DNA of 64,000 nucleotides, taken from positions 2,633,141 through 2,697,140 of the forward strand of contig BAOK01000001.1 of the NCBI GenBank assembly GCA_000509225.1, written 5' to 3'. This document shows, piece after piece, positions 25,206 through 33,787 of this stretch. Under the pieces are notes generated by a model. It did no database searches. It was not told the DNA's origin and worked only from the letters and a program-made list of their open reading frames with translations. The position numbers and the translations under genes are program-made. Each line of letters begins with the position of its first letter. The first letter of the stretch is position 1. The DNA is from Parvibaculaceae bacterium Mf 1.05b.01. GTDB taxonomy: Bacteria; Pseudomonadota; Alphaproteobacteria; Parvibaculales; Parvibaculaceae.

Positions 25206-25915
25206 GGTGCGTCAGACCGTGTGACAAACCGGTACCCGCCGCCCCAGACCGTCCTTATATAGATTGGTTCTTTCGGGTTGGGCTCTATCTTGCGGCGCAA
25301 CCTGCTGATCATATTGTCTACGCTGCGCTCGAATGGCAACGCATCCCGTCCTTTTGTCAGGTCGATCAGTTCATCACGGGTCAGAATAGAATCGCGCTTG
25401 TCCAGAAACACTGTGAGCAACTGCATCTCGCCCGCGCTCAACGGAACAATGGTGCCATCCTGGTCAGTCAATTCACCCTTATGCAGGTTCAGCACCCATG
25501 TCCCAAACCGTTTTAGGTGCATATTCTGGGTGACGTCCGTGGGGTTTTGGGTTCGCCGAAGAACAGCTTTAATCCGTGCCACCAACTCTCTGGGGTTAAA
25601 TGGCTTAGTGACGTAATCGTCGGCGCCAAGTTCCAGCCCAACGATACGATCAGTATCATCTGTCAAAGCCGTTAGTAGAATAACGGGCAGCTGTTGCGTT
25701 TCACGCAAATGCCGACATAGGCTCAGCCCATCCTCTCCCGGCATCATGATGTCGAGCACAACAAGGTCTATCGCATCTTGTTCAATTTGAGAGCGCGCTG
25801 CGCTGGCACTTTGCGCGAGCGCAACAGAGAACCCGCTTCGCTCCAAGTGAGCGCCGAGTGCTTCTCGTATATCTGGTTGATCATCTACAACCAGAATGCG
25901 GGCGAACCGCTCCAT
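25202..25915 (-). CDS. OmpR-family response regulator
   Basis: A 237-residue two-domain regulator. The receiver domain (about 5-118) has VVDDQPDIRE (acidic pocket), LVVLDIMMPGEDG with the phospho-acceptor Asp, LTALTDD (Thr switch) and DDYVTKPFNPREL (Lys). The C-terminal winged helix (about 135-232) has LSAGEMQLLTVFLDKRDSILTRDELIDL and RSVDNMISRLRRKIE, ending PIYIRTVWGGGYRF. It overlaps the kinase start by 4 bases. It is 85 bases downstream of the porin-like gene on the same strand, separated by a stem-loop (25955-25991), so it may be partly co-transcribed with the haloperoxidase operon. Confidence 0.94.
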   Translation of the reverse strand: MERFARILVVDDQPDIREALGAHLERSGFSVALAQSASAARSQIEQDAIDLVVLDIMMPGEDGLSLCRHLRETQQLPVILLTALTDDTDRIVGLELGADDYVTKPFNPRELVARIKAVLRRTQNPTDVTQNMHLKRFGTWVLNLHKGELTDQDGTIVPLSAGEMQLLTVFLDKRDSILTRDELIDLTKGRDALPFERSVDNMISRLRRKIEPNPKEPIYIRTVWGGGYRFVTRSDAP

Positions 25916-25954
25916 TTGTCGACAACCCCTGTCTTTTGTCGAACCTTCAGTAAT

Positions 25955-25991
25955 GTCGGCGCAAGGCGTGCAAGCCTTGCCTCGCGCCGAC
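25955..25991 (-). terminator. Stem-loop between porin-like gene and response regulator
   Basis: GTCGGC (25955-25960) pairs with GCCGAC (25986-25991), and GCAAGGC (25961-25967) pairs with GCCTTGC (25974-25980) around a 6-base loop, leaving a 5-base bulge. The stem is GC-rich, but no T-run follows on either strand. It lies just past the porin-like stop codon and may protect the upstream message or partly stop transcription. Confidence 0.5.
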
Positions 25992-26000
25992 TAACCTAGT

Positions 26001-27017
26001 CTAGAAACTATACCGCAAAGACACGATAGCCTTTGTTTCCTGAGCGTCGTTAAAACTGATCCCATTTACTGTTATGGGAGCATAGCTGTAATTGACGCCA
26101 AGATTGGCTGACAAGCCCCGGGCGATGTCATAGGCCGCACCAAATGAGGCCGCGACCTCCTCTTCGCCTTCTACTTCACCATAGTGACCTTCGAGAGAGA
26201 AGCTGGTAACGCCTATTTTGGTCTGGGCCCCGGTTGATAGGTACCATCGATCAACATCTACAGCCGTGGAAGCAAAATCTTCGTAGCCAGCGCCGAGATC
26301 AAATGTTGAGCTGCCATACACGAATTCAGCCACCGCGCCCACCGCTTGTGTGTCGAAGACGGTTGAGCCATCTGCAGCTGTATAGGTCCCCTCAGAGTAC
26401 CGACCAGTAAAGCGGTAGTCCTTATTGCCAAGCGGACGTTGGAACATGAAGCCGACGTCGACATTTGCATCTTCATCAATGGTACCGCTGAGTACGACCG
26501 GGCCATAGCGACCGACATAGGAACCACCCAGATCATCCAGGGCGCCGTAGGTCGCATCGAAAGCCAGCTCAGCATTTCCGACACCCCTCGCCCGCCTTGT
26601 CTCTTCACGGACGATACCTGCGACATTACCAGCAATGACCGTGCCCCAGACGCCGCCGACATAGCCCGCCACGTTGTCTGTGTAGTGATCATCGCTATCT
26701 GCAGTCGCATATTGACCAAAATAGGCGGCGCCCAGCGTCAACTGATTAGCTGTCTGGGTTTCTGCGCTGACCTGAAAATTTCCGGTGAAATTATAATCTT
26801 CCCTGTCGTCACGCTCCAGTTCGACTGATACGGGAAGATCTACCGTTCCTCTGAGTTCCAGCGTTACATCGCCGACTTCTGTGGCGAGCGGTTCTTCAAA
26901 GAAGGAGAGCCTTTCATAGTTGAGAGATACGCCATCTGCATATGCAGCCGTCGCAACCCCCAACAACGCGGTGATTGAGACGGTGGAGAGCAAGAGTTTC
27001 TGATTGTTCTTAGTCAT
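26001..27017 (-). CDS. Outer-membrane beta-barrel, porin-like
   Basis: A 338-residue exported protein. The signal peptide is about 1-27 (LLLSTVSITALLGVATAAYA, cleavage before DG). The mature chain is Gly, Tyr and acidic rich with alternating hydrophobic beta strands, and ends ETKAIVSLRYSF with the C-terminal Phe typical of outer-membrane barrels. It looks like the Gram-negative porin family of alphaproteobacteria, though no selectivity loop can be identified. The start codon is 3 bases after the stop of the haloperoxidase gene, with GAGGG upstream inside that gene, so the two are translationally coupled. It could be a diffusion pore for halide, peroxide or product; this is inferred from context only. 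Confidence 0.78.
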   Translation of the reverse strand: MTKNNQKLLLSTVSITALLGVATAAYADGVSLNYERLSFFEEPLATEVGDVTLELRGTVDLPVSVELERDDREDYNFTGNFQVSAETQTANQLTLGAAYFGQYATADSDDHYTDNVAGYVGGVWGTVIAGNVAGIVREETRRARGVGNAELAFDATYGALDDLGGSYVGRYGPVVLSGTIDEDANVDVGFMFQRPLGNKDYRFTGRYSEGTYTAADGSTVFDTQAVGAVAEFVYGSSTFDLGAGYEDFASTAVDVDRWYLSTGAQTKIGVTSFSLEGHYGEVEGEEEVAASFGAAYDIARGLSANLGVNYSYAPITVNGISFNDAQETKAIVSLRYSF

Positions 27018-27020
27018 GCC

Positions 27021-28397
27021 TCAAGCCCTCTTCACAAAAAGTGTCTGATAGGCTTGTCGTGCAATGGCGCGGCCTGCTTTCATGGCCTGAACATGATCAA
27101 GCTCCCAGTGAACGCCACCATAAAGGCGAGAGAGGCCATTTTCCTCCGCGGCCTGGCTCAAACTCGTCCAGCGTCTGGTTACACCGGTCAGCTCCGGCCA
27201 GAGAACCTGGTCAGGAGACCTTCCGGAGAAGGTCACCTCATCACGCCCCAGAAAATGGGCAATCATTGCAGTGCCGGCCGCCCCAAAGGTCGAATGACCT
27301 GATGTGTAGGCGGGGAATTCCGGTGTTGGGATGTAGCTCTGCCAGTCCGACTGTGCGGTTACCCGCGGATCAGGGTTATGAAACTTGGGCGCTCTCACCC
27401 GAATGGCGCTTTCCGGTCGCACAATATCGTGGTGATACTTGCTGTCCCACGCACTGATTGACGCATCCGCCTGGGTCATCCCCATCAAGGCGAATGCCCT
27501 GGCTAGTTCTATGAAACTCATGCCTTTGTCTTGCAGGAGCTGAATGCCGATATAGATGAAGTGACCAGGAGGCGTGATCCCCCAAGGGCCATCTTCCCAG
27601 AACAGGGCAATCTGAGACTGATCTTCAGTCCGGATTGTACTATCTCCGCCGCCTAGAGCTTTAATCGTGGCAAACTCATTCGCGAATTCAGGGCTTTTGG
27701 GGTCATAGAAATCGACCGCGCGAAACTGAGATCCAGACGTCATCGTCCAGGGTTTGATTTTCCCTTGTCCGGGGAAAAGACCGCGAGCGAAGGACCCGAA
27801 TGCCGGTCCAGGTGACGCCGAGTAGAATGGTCCTGTAGGGCTCCACCGGAGTTCATCGGGACGCCTCTGATAGCGGTCCAAATAGAAATTCACCTCACTG
27901 GGCTCAGAGCCATCATCGGTTCGCATGTCCACAACGAAACTACCGACGCGCTCCCCCCATTCGATGCCCCGCTGTTTCGCGTCACCATCGGGGAACCTGT
28001 CCAGAAAGGCTCGTCGTTCGAATATGAAAGGCTGTTGAAAAGCTTCGGCCGCGGCAATTGCAAAAGCGACGCCATAAGCGACTTCAGGGTCAGCACCGGA
28101 TGGACCTGCCCCTATTCCATAGGGCTCGTCATATGTCTGCTCTATCCCGTTTGCCGCGAGAAAGCCGGCAGCCAGGGGAAGAGAAAAATTATATGCCGCC
28201 CGAGGTGGCGGCACACGTTGATCACGTACCTGCTGCATCACGACATCAGTCCAGTGGAAAACCGTGTTCTGATTTGCAGGTTCGAGGATCTGTGTCAGGT
28301 ATGAAGATGAGGACCCAAAGGACCCCACGCAGCCAGCCGTGGCCAGCACAGAGGTTGCAGCCGCGCCCATCAATACTTGGCGCCTTGATGCATGCAT
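27021..28397 (-). CDS. Vanadium-dependent haloperoxidase, Tat-exported lipoprotein
   Basis: A 458-residue member of the vanadium haloperoxidase/PAP2 superfamily. These enzymes oxidise halides with H2O2; some are acid phosphatases. The N-terminus has a twin Arg (R5-R6), a hydrophobic stretch and a lipobox ending in Cys23 (ATAGC), so it is probably a Tat-exported lipoprotein. The vanadate pocket is complete: K320-x6-R327 (KYHHDIVRP), S366-G367-H368 (YTSGHST) and R424-x5-H430 (RLYGGVHW). The ATG at 28397 is preferred over an upstream extension because it begins the signal sequence. It is coupled to the porin-like gene. A perfect inverted repeat lies 91 bases upstream. Halide preference (Cl, Br or I) is not predictable. 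Confidence 0.87.
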   Translation of the reverse strand: MHASRRQVLMGAAATSVLATAGCVGSFGSSSSYLTQILEPANQNTVFHWTDVVMQQVRDQRVPPPRAAYNFSLPLAAGFLAANGIEQTYDEPYGIGAGPSGADPEVAYGVAFAIAAAEAFQQPFIFERRAFLDRFPDGDAKQRGIEWGERVGSFVVDMRTDDGSEPSEVNFYLDRYQRRPDELRWSPTGPFYSASPGPAFGSFARGLFPGQGKIKPWTMTSGSQFRAVDFYDPKSPEFANEFATIKALGGGDSTIRTEDQSQIALFWEDGPWGITPPGHFIYIGIQLLQDKGMSFIELARAFALMGMTQADASISAWDSKYHHDIVRPESAIRVRAPKFHNPDPRVTAQSDWQSYIPTPEFPAYTSGHSTFGAAGTAMIAHFLGRDEVTFSGRSPDQVLWPELTGVTRRWTSLSQAAEENGLSRLYGGVHWELDHVQAMKAGRAIARQAYQTLFVKRA

Positions 28398-28487
28398 ATC
28401 GATATTCTCCCAGTTCGACGCAAGCAGCAGAAGACTAGGTGCCAACGCGGGCCAACGTGTCCCGAAGGCACCCCTTCTTCTGCGAAA

Positions 28488-28507
28488 TTGTATCAGCTCT
28501 GATACAA
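28488..28507 (-). promoter_or_regulatory. Candidate operator of the haloperoxidase-porin operon
   Basis: TTGTATCAG (28488-28496) and CTGATACAA (28499-28507) are perfect 9-base inverted arms separated by CT. The site lies 91 bases upstream of the haloperoxidase start. Its end contains TACAAT on the minus strand, a good -10 box, so binding there would block transcription. Size and symmetry suit a dimeric regulator of the MarR, GntR or TetR kind. Whether the OmpR-type regulator encoded downstream binds here is open; OmpR-family sites are normally direct repeats. Confidence 0.6.
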
Positions 28508-28543
28508 ATAGCGATCTGCCCAGAAATTAAGCTTTTCACGTTA

Positions 28544-28580
28544 AAAACCCCTCACCAGCCTAAGGCTCGCAAGGGGTTTT
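28544..28580 (-). terminator. Intrinsic terminator after the acyl-CoA dehydrogenase at 28628
   Basis: AAAACCCCT (28544-28552) and AGGGGTTTT (28572-28580) are perfect 9-base arms, with an inner AGCC-TAA-GGCT stem. On the minus strand the hairpin lies 48 bases past the stop codon and runs into five T residues. It also separates this gene from the haloperoxidase promoter region. Confidence 0.8.
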
Positions 28581-28627
28581 CTATATTTCTGGTCGAAATC
28601 CGGCTTCGAGCCGGGCTCTACTCTATC

Positions 28628-29875
28628 TCACCATAAGTCGTATTTCTGCAGTTCCGCACGCCCCACAACCATGTGATGCACTTCATCTGGGCCGTCAGCG
28701 AAGCGCAGATGGCGCATGTCTGTGTAAAGACCTGCCAGCGGTGTCCATTGAGATATACCCGCAGCGCCATGCATCTGAATGGCCTGGTCGATGATCAGGC
28801 ATACTTTCTCCGGCACCATGGCCTTCACTGCGCTCACGTAGACGCGGGCTTCCTTGTTGCCGAGAACGTCCATAGCCTTGGCAGCCTGCAAAACCGCCAG
28901 GCGCATGGCGTTGATCTCGATACGTGCGCGCGAGATGACTTCAACATTTTTTCCCAGCTTCGCAATCGGCTTGCCAAATGCTTCGCGAGAGCCTGCGCGC
29001 TTGACCATCAACTCGAGCGCCTTTTCCGCTTTCCCGATGGACCGCATGCAGTGATGGATGCGACCAGGGCCTAGACGCACCTGAGAGATTTCAAAACCAC
29101 GTCCTTCGCCCAGAAGCATGTTTTCTTTTGGTACGCGCACATTTGTAAATCTGATGTGCATGTGCCCACGCGGCGCATGATCTTCACCGAAGACCTGCAT
29201 GCCTTCGAGAACTTCGACACCTGGTGTATCCATCGGTACAAGGATCTGTGACTGCTGTTTGCTCGGTGCTGCATCGGGGCTCGTTTTCACCATGGTGATC
29301 ATGATCTTGCAACGAGGGTCGCCTGCACCTGAGATATAGAACTTCTCACCATTGATGACCCATTCGTCACCCTCCAGCACCGCACTTGTGCTGATGTTCT
29401 TTGCGTCCGAAGACGGGAGATTTGGTTCCGTCATGGCATAAGCAGAACGGATCTCGCCGTTCAAGAGTGGTTTCAGCCACTGTTCTTTCTGCGCTTCGGT
29501 GCCGACACGTTCCAACACTTCCATGTTGCCGGTGTCTGGCGCGCTACAGTTCAACGACTCGGATGCGAGCGGTGATTTGCCGAGCTCTGCGGCAATGTAA
29601 GCGTAGTCCAGGTTGCTGAGACCTGCCCCAGATTCATCATCAGGCAAAAAGAAGTTCCAGAGACCAGCTTCCTTCGCCTTGTCTTTGGCGCTCTCCAAAA
29701 GTTCCAGCTGGCGCGGATGCCAGCTCCAGCGGTCTTCTTTCTCGTCATTGAGTTTGATGAATTCTTCGGTGATCGGGTCGACATTCTCAACAATATGCTT
29801 TTGTACTGCATCCATGAGAGGTCGGGCCTCCTCGGACATTGCGAGCTGAAATAGGTCTGCATCAACGTCTGACAT
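28628..29875 (-). CDS. Acyl-CoA dehydrogenase, ACAD10/11-like
   Basis: A 415-residue FAD enzyme that introduces the alpha-beta double bond in an acyl-CoA. The usual order is visible: an N-terminal helical domain, middle beta domain with AYAMTEPNLPSSDAKNI and GDEWVINGEKFYISGAGDP, and a C-terminal helical domain with GPGRIHHCMRSIGKAEKALEL and IQMHGAAGISQWTPLAGLYTDMRHLRFADGPDEVHH. The ADGPDEVH ending replaces the common YEGT signature and is typical of the ACAD10/11 branch, associated with branched or 4-hydroxy acids. AGGAGG 6 bases before the ATG is a strong ribosome site. It is a single-gene transcript ending at the terminator at 28544. Confidence 0.92.
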   Translation of the reverse strand: MSDVDADLFQLAMSEEARPLMDAVQKHIVENVDPITEEFIKLNDEKEDRWSWHPRQLELLESAKDKAKEAGLWNFFLPDDESGAGLSNLDYAYIAAELGKSPLASESLNCSAPDTGNMEVLERVGTEAQKEQWLKPLLNGEIRSAYAMTEPNLPSSDAKNISTSAVLEGDEWVINGEKFYISGAGDPRCKIMITMVKTSPDAAPSKQQSQILVPMDTPGVEVLEGMQVFGEDHAPRGHMHIRFTNVRVPKENMLLGEGRGFEISQVRLGPGRIHHCMRSIGKAEKALELMVKRAGSREAFGKPIAKLGKNVEVISRARIEINAMRLAVLQAAKAMDVLGNKEARVYVSAVKAMVPEKVCLIIDQAIQMHGAAGISQWTPLAGLYTDMRHLRFADGPDEVHHMVVGRAELQKYDLW

Positions 29876-29999
29876 GTATTTCCTCCTGTTCAGAAGATTT
29901 TCTTTTTGAGTTGGTTTATGCCCGACAAGTTACACGTTTGAGCCCAGAAGCGAACCACGAATCTCGGCCCAGAAAGAGGCAGCTAGTCACTGACGCTCA

Positions 30000-30866
30000 T
30001 CAGGCTGGTTTTTCAATGAGATAGCAGACAGATGCTTTGAATGTGTCGCCAGGCTGCAGCACATGCATTTGATTGGGCTCACCGGGCCGGTTGAGCGCGT
30101 TGGGCATATGGGACACGGGTTCTGCACAGAAAAAATCCGCGCCGCTCGGCGCATAGACGTGGAGCAGACCCAGCTCTTCAGACGCTGTCAGGCTGACCCG
30201 AATATCATCGCTGGAGATCGTTAGTTCGCCATCCCAGCTGGTGAAACAATGATCCAAGGGAACATCGACAGGGAGCTGACTTTGCGGCCAGTAGTCCGCC
30301 GGGCCGCCCACGCCATGATCTTCCGGCAGCCGGTCGTCGGCTATATTCCACCTCCCACCAACCTGCGCCCTAAAGCCATCTCCTGGTTTTCGTGGGAAAT
30401 AGGGATGAAAGCCGAGGCCCGCTGGCATGGGAAATTCTGATTTATTTTGAATCTCCAAACGATGGACCAAGCGATTAGCCGATAGGCCATAATGTTGCGT
30501 GGCCTCAAAAGCCCATGGCCAGGTGCCGTCGGTCGGCTCATGCCTGTAGGAAAGTTCGGCGGAGACTTCATCACGAGCTTTCACCTTCCACGGCGATACC
30601 CAGCCTTCGCCATGCAGCGCGTGAGGTTCTCCGGCAAACGGGGGTGTGAGTTTAAGGGTTTGCTCGGCAAACCTTGCGCGCCCATGAGCGATGCGATTGC
30701 AATAGGGAAGAAGAACAAATGCAGCCGGGTCGGTTGGTGCAACAATCTGGTCGGGCGCAGACATCAAGACAGGTTCACCAAACCCCTCGAACGAAACGAT
30801 CCCGCCCCCATTGGAAGGCGAGATCATCAAATCTAAATCAGAGTTGTGAAGACGTAAGTCCGTCAC
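30000..30866 (-). CDS. Aldose 1-epimerase family protein
   Basis: A 288-residue galactose mutarotase-like (GalM) cytoplasmic protein that interconverts sugar anomers or related compounds. Visible elements are LLPYCNRIAHGRARFAEQTL (substrate Asn/Arg loop), HALHGEGWVSPWKV with the conserved His, GLGFHPYFPR with the second catalytic His, and LDHCFTSWDGELTI. It starts with GTG at 30866, preceded by AAGG, 12 bases after the stop of the Baeyer-Villiger monooxygenase gene, so the two share an operon. Why an epimerase follows a monooxygenase is not obvious; a hexose-6-phosphate epimerase role is possible for some members. Confidence 0.85.
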   Translation of the reverse strand: MTDLRLHNSDLDLMISPSNGGGIVSFEGFGEPVLMSAPDQIVAPTDPAAFVLLPYCNRIAHGRARFAEQTLKLTPPFAGEPHALHGEGWVSPWKVKARDEVSAELSYRHEPTDGTWPWAFEATQHYGLSANRLVHRLEIQNKSEFPMPAGLGFHPYFPRKPGDGFRAQVGGRWNIADDRLPEDHGVGGPADYWPQSQLPVDVPLDHCFTSWDGELTISSDDIRVSLTASEELGLLHVYAPSGADFFCAEPVSHMPNALNRPGEPNQMHVLQPGDTFKASVCYLIEKPA

Positions 30867-30878
30867 TCAGCCCGCCTT

Positions 30879-32435
30879 TTATTCGGCAGCTTGAACCGCA
30901 TCCGACTCTCTACTGTCAGCAATCAATCGATATTCCGAAAAATCCGGATCATGCATATCGTTCAGGTAGCGGTCTGGCGAAAAGGGATAGAGATTGGGCA
31001 CACCTGATTTGTCGAAGTACCAACTGTCGCAGCCGCCGCTGGCCCATACTGTTGTCGGCACGCGGGCTTGCATCTCTGCATTATAGGCGTCAAAGGCAGT
31101 TTGTTTTGGTGCGATGCCTTCTAGGCCTTCGTCGCGCATCTTGTTGAGCATAGAGAGTACATAGTCAACTTGATGCTCTGTAATTGTAATCAGAGACAGA
31201 TTGCCGACAGGGCCGGTCGGCCCTTCCAGCATCCAGAAATTAGGGAAACCAGGCATGCCAACCGCTCGATGCGCACGGGGTGAGCCATCCCATGCCTCAC
31301 CCAGATCACGACCGTTTTCGCCGGTCACCTTCGTGGGCAGGATAAAGGACGTGGCGTCAAAGCCCGTTGCGAGAACCAGAACATCCAGTTCGTGGGTTTT
31401 GCCGTCGACCGTCTTAATCCCTTCCGGGACGATACGTTCAATCCCTTCGGTAATGAGATTGGCATTGTCACTGGTAATCGCGGGATAAAAGTCCGAGCAG
31501 AAAATCAGACGTTTACAAGCCGCCTGATAGTCCGGTGTAAGTTTTGCGCGAAGCTCCGGATCTTTCACCGCATCTTCCAAATGTTTGGAACAAGCTTCCT
31601 GGATCTTCGCGAGTTCCTTCTGGTCGCCAACAGTGGCCTGACCAAAATGCTTCACCATCGTTTTGAAATAAAAATTGTAAGTGAGTTTCTGAAGGGCTGG
31701 GAATGTGCGCATCAACCACTTTGTGATGCCCAGATATTCCCGCTGTGGCAGGGGAATCATCCATTGTGGCGTCCGCTGGAACACGTTCATCCTTCCGACC
31801 TTACTTGTGATCGCACCGATGATCTGCGCAGCCGTAGAGCCAGTACCAATAATGCCGACCTTACGCCCTTCCAATGGCACAGAGTGATCCCATCTGGCTG
31901 TATGGAACATGTCGCCTTCAAAGCTATCCAGACCCTCTATCTTTGGGAGAACAGGATTGTGCAAAACACCGGTTGCTGAGATGACGATGTCATATTGCTC
32001 GACGTCGCCCGCACCCGTGGTCAGCCGCCAGTGTGGGGCCTCATAGGTCAGGTCTGTGACAGGCGTGTTGAACTTCACAATGTCCGTGACACCGAAATCG
32101 TTTGCCGTCTTTTCCATATAGGCCTGAATCTCAGGACCATAGGAGAAGCGATGGGTCCAATCGGGATTTAGCGCGAAAGAAAAGGAATACCAGCGTGAGG
32201 GCACGTCGCAGGAGAGACCGGGATATTGGTTTTCCCGCCACGTACCGCCAACCTTGTCTGTCTTTTCATAGACGGTCAGATCCGTGTAGCCGGCCTTCCT
32301 CAGTTTCACCACAGCGGCAATGCCCGACATGCCAACGCCGATGATCGCGATCCGAGGCTGTGTCCCCGCCTTCGCCCAACTTGCCCCCCGATCAGCACCT
32401 GGGCCAGCAGACATTTCATTCACATGCACGTTCAT
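30879..32435 (-). CDS. Baeyer-Villiger-type flavin monooxygenase
   Basis: A 518-residue class B monooxygenase using FAD, NADPH and O2 to turn ketones into esters or lactones. The FAD-binding motif is IIGVGMSGIAAVVKL (31-45) and the NADPH site is IIGTGSTAAQIIG (195-207). The Baeyer-Villiger fingerprint F172-EG-DMF-H178-TAR-W182 lies between them. The ATG at 32435 is chosen for the GGAGG 9 bases upstream. It is divergent from a TetR gene across an inverted repeat that holds both -35 boxes, so it is probably repressed until a substrate-like ligand is present. The upstream ACADs and TRAP transporter suggest a catabolic role for cyclic or branched ketones; the substrate is unknown. Confidence 0.92.
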   Translation of the reverse strand: MNVHVNEMSAGPGADRGASWAKAGTQPRIAIIGVGMSGIAAVVKLRKAGYTDLTVYEKTDKVGGTWRENQYPGLSCDVPSRWYSFSFALNPDWTHRFSYGPEIQAYMEKTANDFGVTDIVKFNTPVTDLTYEAPHWRLTTGAGDVEQYDIVISATGVLHNPVLPKIEGLDSFEGDMFHTARWDHSVPLEGRKVGIIGTGSTAAQIIGAITSKVGRMNVFQRTPQWMIPLPQREYLGITKWLMRTFPALQKLTYNFYFKTMVKHFGQATVGDQKELAKIQEACSKHLEDAVKDPELRAKLTPDYQAACKRLIFCSDFYPAITSDNANLITEGIERIVPEGIKTVDGKTHELDVLVLATGFDATSFILPTKVTGENGRDLGEAWDGSPRAHRAVGMPGFPNFWMLEGPTGPVGNLSLITITEHQVDYVLSMLNKMRDEGLEGIAPKQTAFDAYNAEMQARVPTTVWASGGCDSWYFDKSGVPNLYPFSPDRYLNDMHDPDFSEYRLIADSRESDAVQAAE

Positions 32436-32492
32436 ACAGGTGTCCTCCCTCGTCGCTCCTATCACCACGATAGTACATAAAGAATGATCCAC

Positions 32493-32511
32493 TATTGACG
32501 GTCTGTCAATA
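32493..32511. promoter_or_regulatory. TetR operator overlapping two divergent promoters
   Basis: TATTGAC-GGTCT-GTCAATA is a perfect inverted repeat with 7-base arms. On the plus strand TTGACG (32496-32501) with TACACT (32519-32524) at 17-base spacing makes a promoter for the TetR gene. On the minus strand TTGACA (32509-32504) with CATTCT at 17-base spacing makes one for the monooxygenase. Each arm therefore carries one -35 box, so one bound repressor would shut both. Confidence 0.6.
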
Positions 32512-32585
32512 AGCCACTTACACTAGGCTCGCGATGGGGGACAGCCTTCTTCGCAGCGTTCAAAGACCGCAGGAATGAGCCAAAA

Positions 32586-33197
32586 ATGCCGGGCAAACCC
32601 CAAAGAAGAAGACGCACGCCGGAAATGGCCCGCGAGGAGATTATCGACGCGACAGTCGCGGCATTGGAAGATGTCGACTTCGGATCCCTGACAGTCGACG
32701 TCATTATGCGGCGCACTGAGATGACCCGATCCTCCTTCTATCACTACTTTAAAAGTGTAGATGAGTTGGCATTGGGCTTTATGGATAGGTTTGAAGAAGC
32801 TATCCGAGTCCCTGTCGATGACTGGCTCGACGGCAATGGCAGCGATAACTATTTGGCCGATACACAAGATCACCTGACAGACATGTTCGTCGCGATGGAG
32901 GCGCACCATACCGCTATGCGCGCTTTGGAACAGGCATCCAATAACAGCGCGCAGGTCTATAGCGAGTGGCGGGAGCGGATCATCGACTACTTCATCGAGA
33001 AGACAGCCCGCTTCATTCGTCAGCAGATCATGCTCGGACGATCGAAAGTTACTGACCCTGATCGCACAGCCCGTGCGCTCATTCTCATGAACAATGCACT
33101 CGCGAATGACAATATGCTTCGTACGGAACCAGACGATGCCAACGCGATAGGCAAAACCTCCGCTGGCATCTGGAACGCGACAATTTACAGCCAATAG
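32586..33197 (+). CDS. TetR-family regulator, divergent from the Baeyer-Villiger monooxygenase
   Basis: A 203-residue repressor-type protein. The N-terminal DNA-binding domain (about 12-60) has MAREEIIDATVAALEDVDFGSLTVDVIMRRTEMTRSSFYHYFKSVDELALGF, with the standard recognition helix TRSSFYHYF. The C-terminal two-thirds is a helical ligand domain of no specified class. It probably binds the inverted repeat at 32493-32511 and controls itself and the monooxygenase. The TRAP transporter genes start 84 bases downstream on the same strand and may be in the same regulatory unit. The ligand is unknown. Confidence 0.9.
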   Translation: MPGKPQRRRRTPEMAREEIIDATVAALEDVDFGSLTVDVIMRRTEMTRSSFYHYFKSVDELALGFMDRFEEAIRVPVDDWLDGNGSDNYLADTQDHLTDMFVAMEAHHTAMRALEQASNNSAQVYSEWRERIIDYFIEKTARFIRQQIMLGRSKVTDPDRTARALILMNNALANDNMLRTEPDDANAIGKTSAGIWNATIYSQ

Positions 33198-33280
33198 TTC
33201 AACGCCCGCGAGGGCGAACCCCTTGTGCATATCTCAAAGACGTATCACGATGTCGGTGTAGCGACATTGAAGGATACCCA

Positions 33281-33787
33281 ATGCCCCGATTTGTGAGCGT
33301 TTATGTGCGCACGGTCGACGCCATCAACTATCGCATCGGGCGCGTCATGATGTATGGCATCTTTGTGATGATGGGCATTCTGCTTTGGTCATCCATTTCC
33401 AAGACCTTCTTCCTGCCTTCGCTATGGACGCTCGAAGTCGCGCAGTTCGCCATGGTCACCTATTACATTCTAGGCGGTCCCTACTCTATTCAACTTGGTT
33501 CGAATGTGCGCATGGATCTTTTCTATGGCAATTGGTCGGTTCGTAAGAAAGCCTGGTTCGATAGCTTTACCGTGTTGCTGTTGATCTTCTATCTAGGCGT
33601 ATTGCTCTATGGCGCGATAGACAGCACCAGCTACTCCCTGCAATACGGAGAACGCAACCCGACCGCATGGCGGCCCTACCTTTGGCCGATCAAATCCATC
33701 ATGACGGTTGGTTTTTTCCTGATGCTGCTGCAAGCAACCTCCGAGCTTCTTAAGGACATTGCGGAAATACGCGAGGTTAAGCTCTGA
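33281..33787 (+). CDS. dctQ: TRAP transporter small permease (DctQ)
   Basis: A 168-residue inner-membrane subunit with four helices: RVMMYGIFVMMGILLWSSI, LEVAQFAMVTYYILGGPYSI, AWFDSFTVLLLIFYLGVLLYG and MTVGFFLMLLQATSELLKDI. The pattern IQLGSNVRMDLFYGNWSVRKKAWFD is the DctQ core motif. It works with DctM and the periplasmic binding protein in Na+-driven uptake of an organic acid. Its TGA overlaps the ATG of dctM, and AAGGAT precedes its own ATG. Confidence 0.9.
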   Translation: MPRFVSVYVRTVDAINYRIGRVMMYGIFVMMGILLWSSISKTFFLPSLWTLEVAQFAMVTYYILGGPYSIQLGSNVRMDLFYGNWSVRKKAWFDSFTVLLLIFYLGVLLYGAIDSTSYSLQYGERNPTAWRPYLWPIKSIMTVGFFLMLLQATSELLKDIAEIREVKL

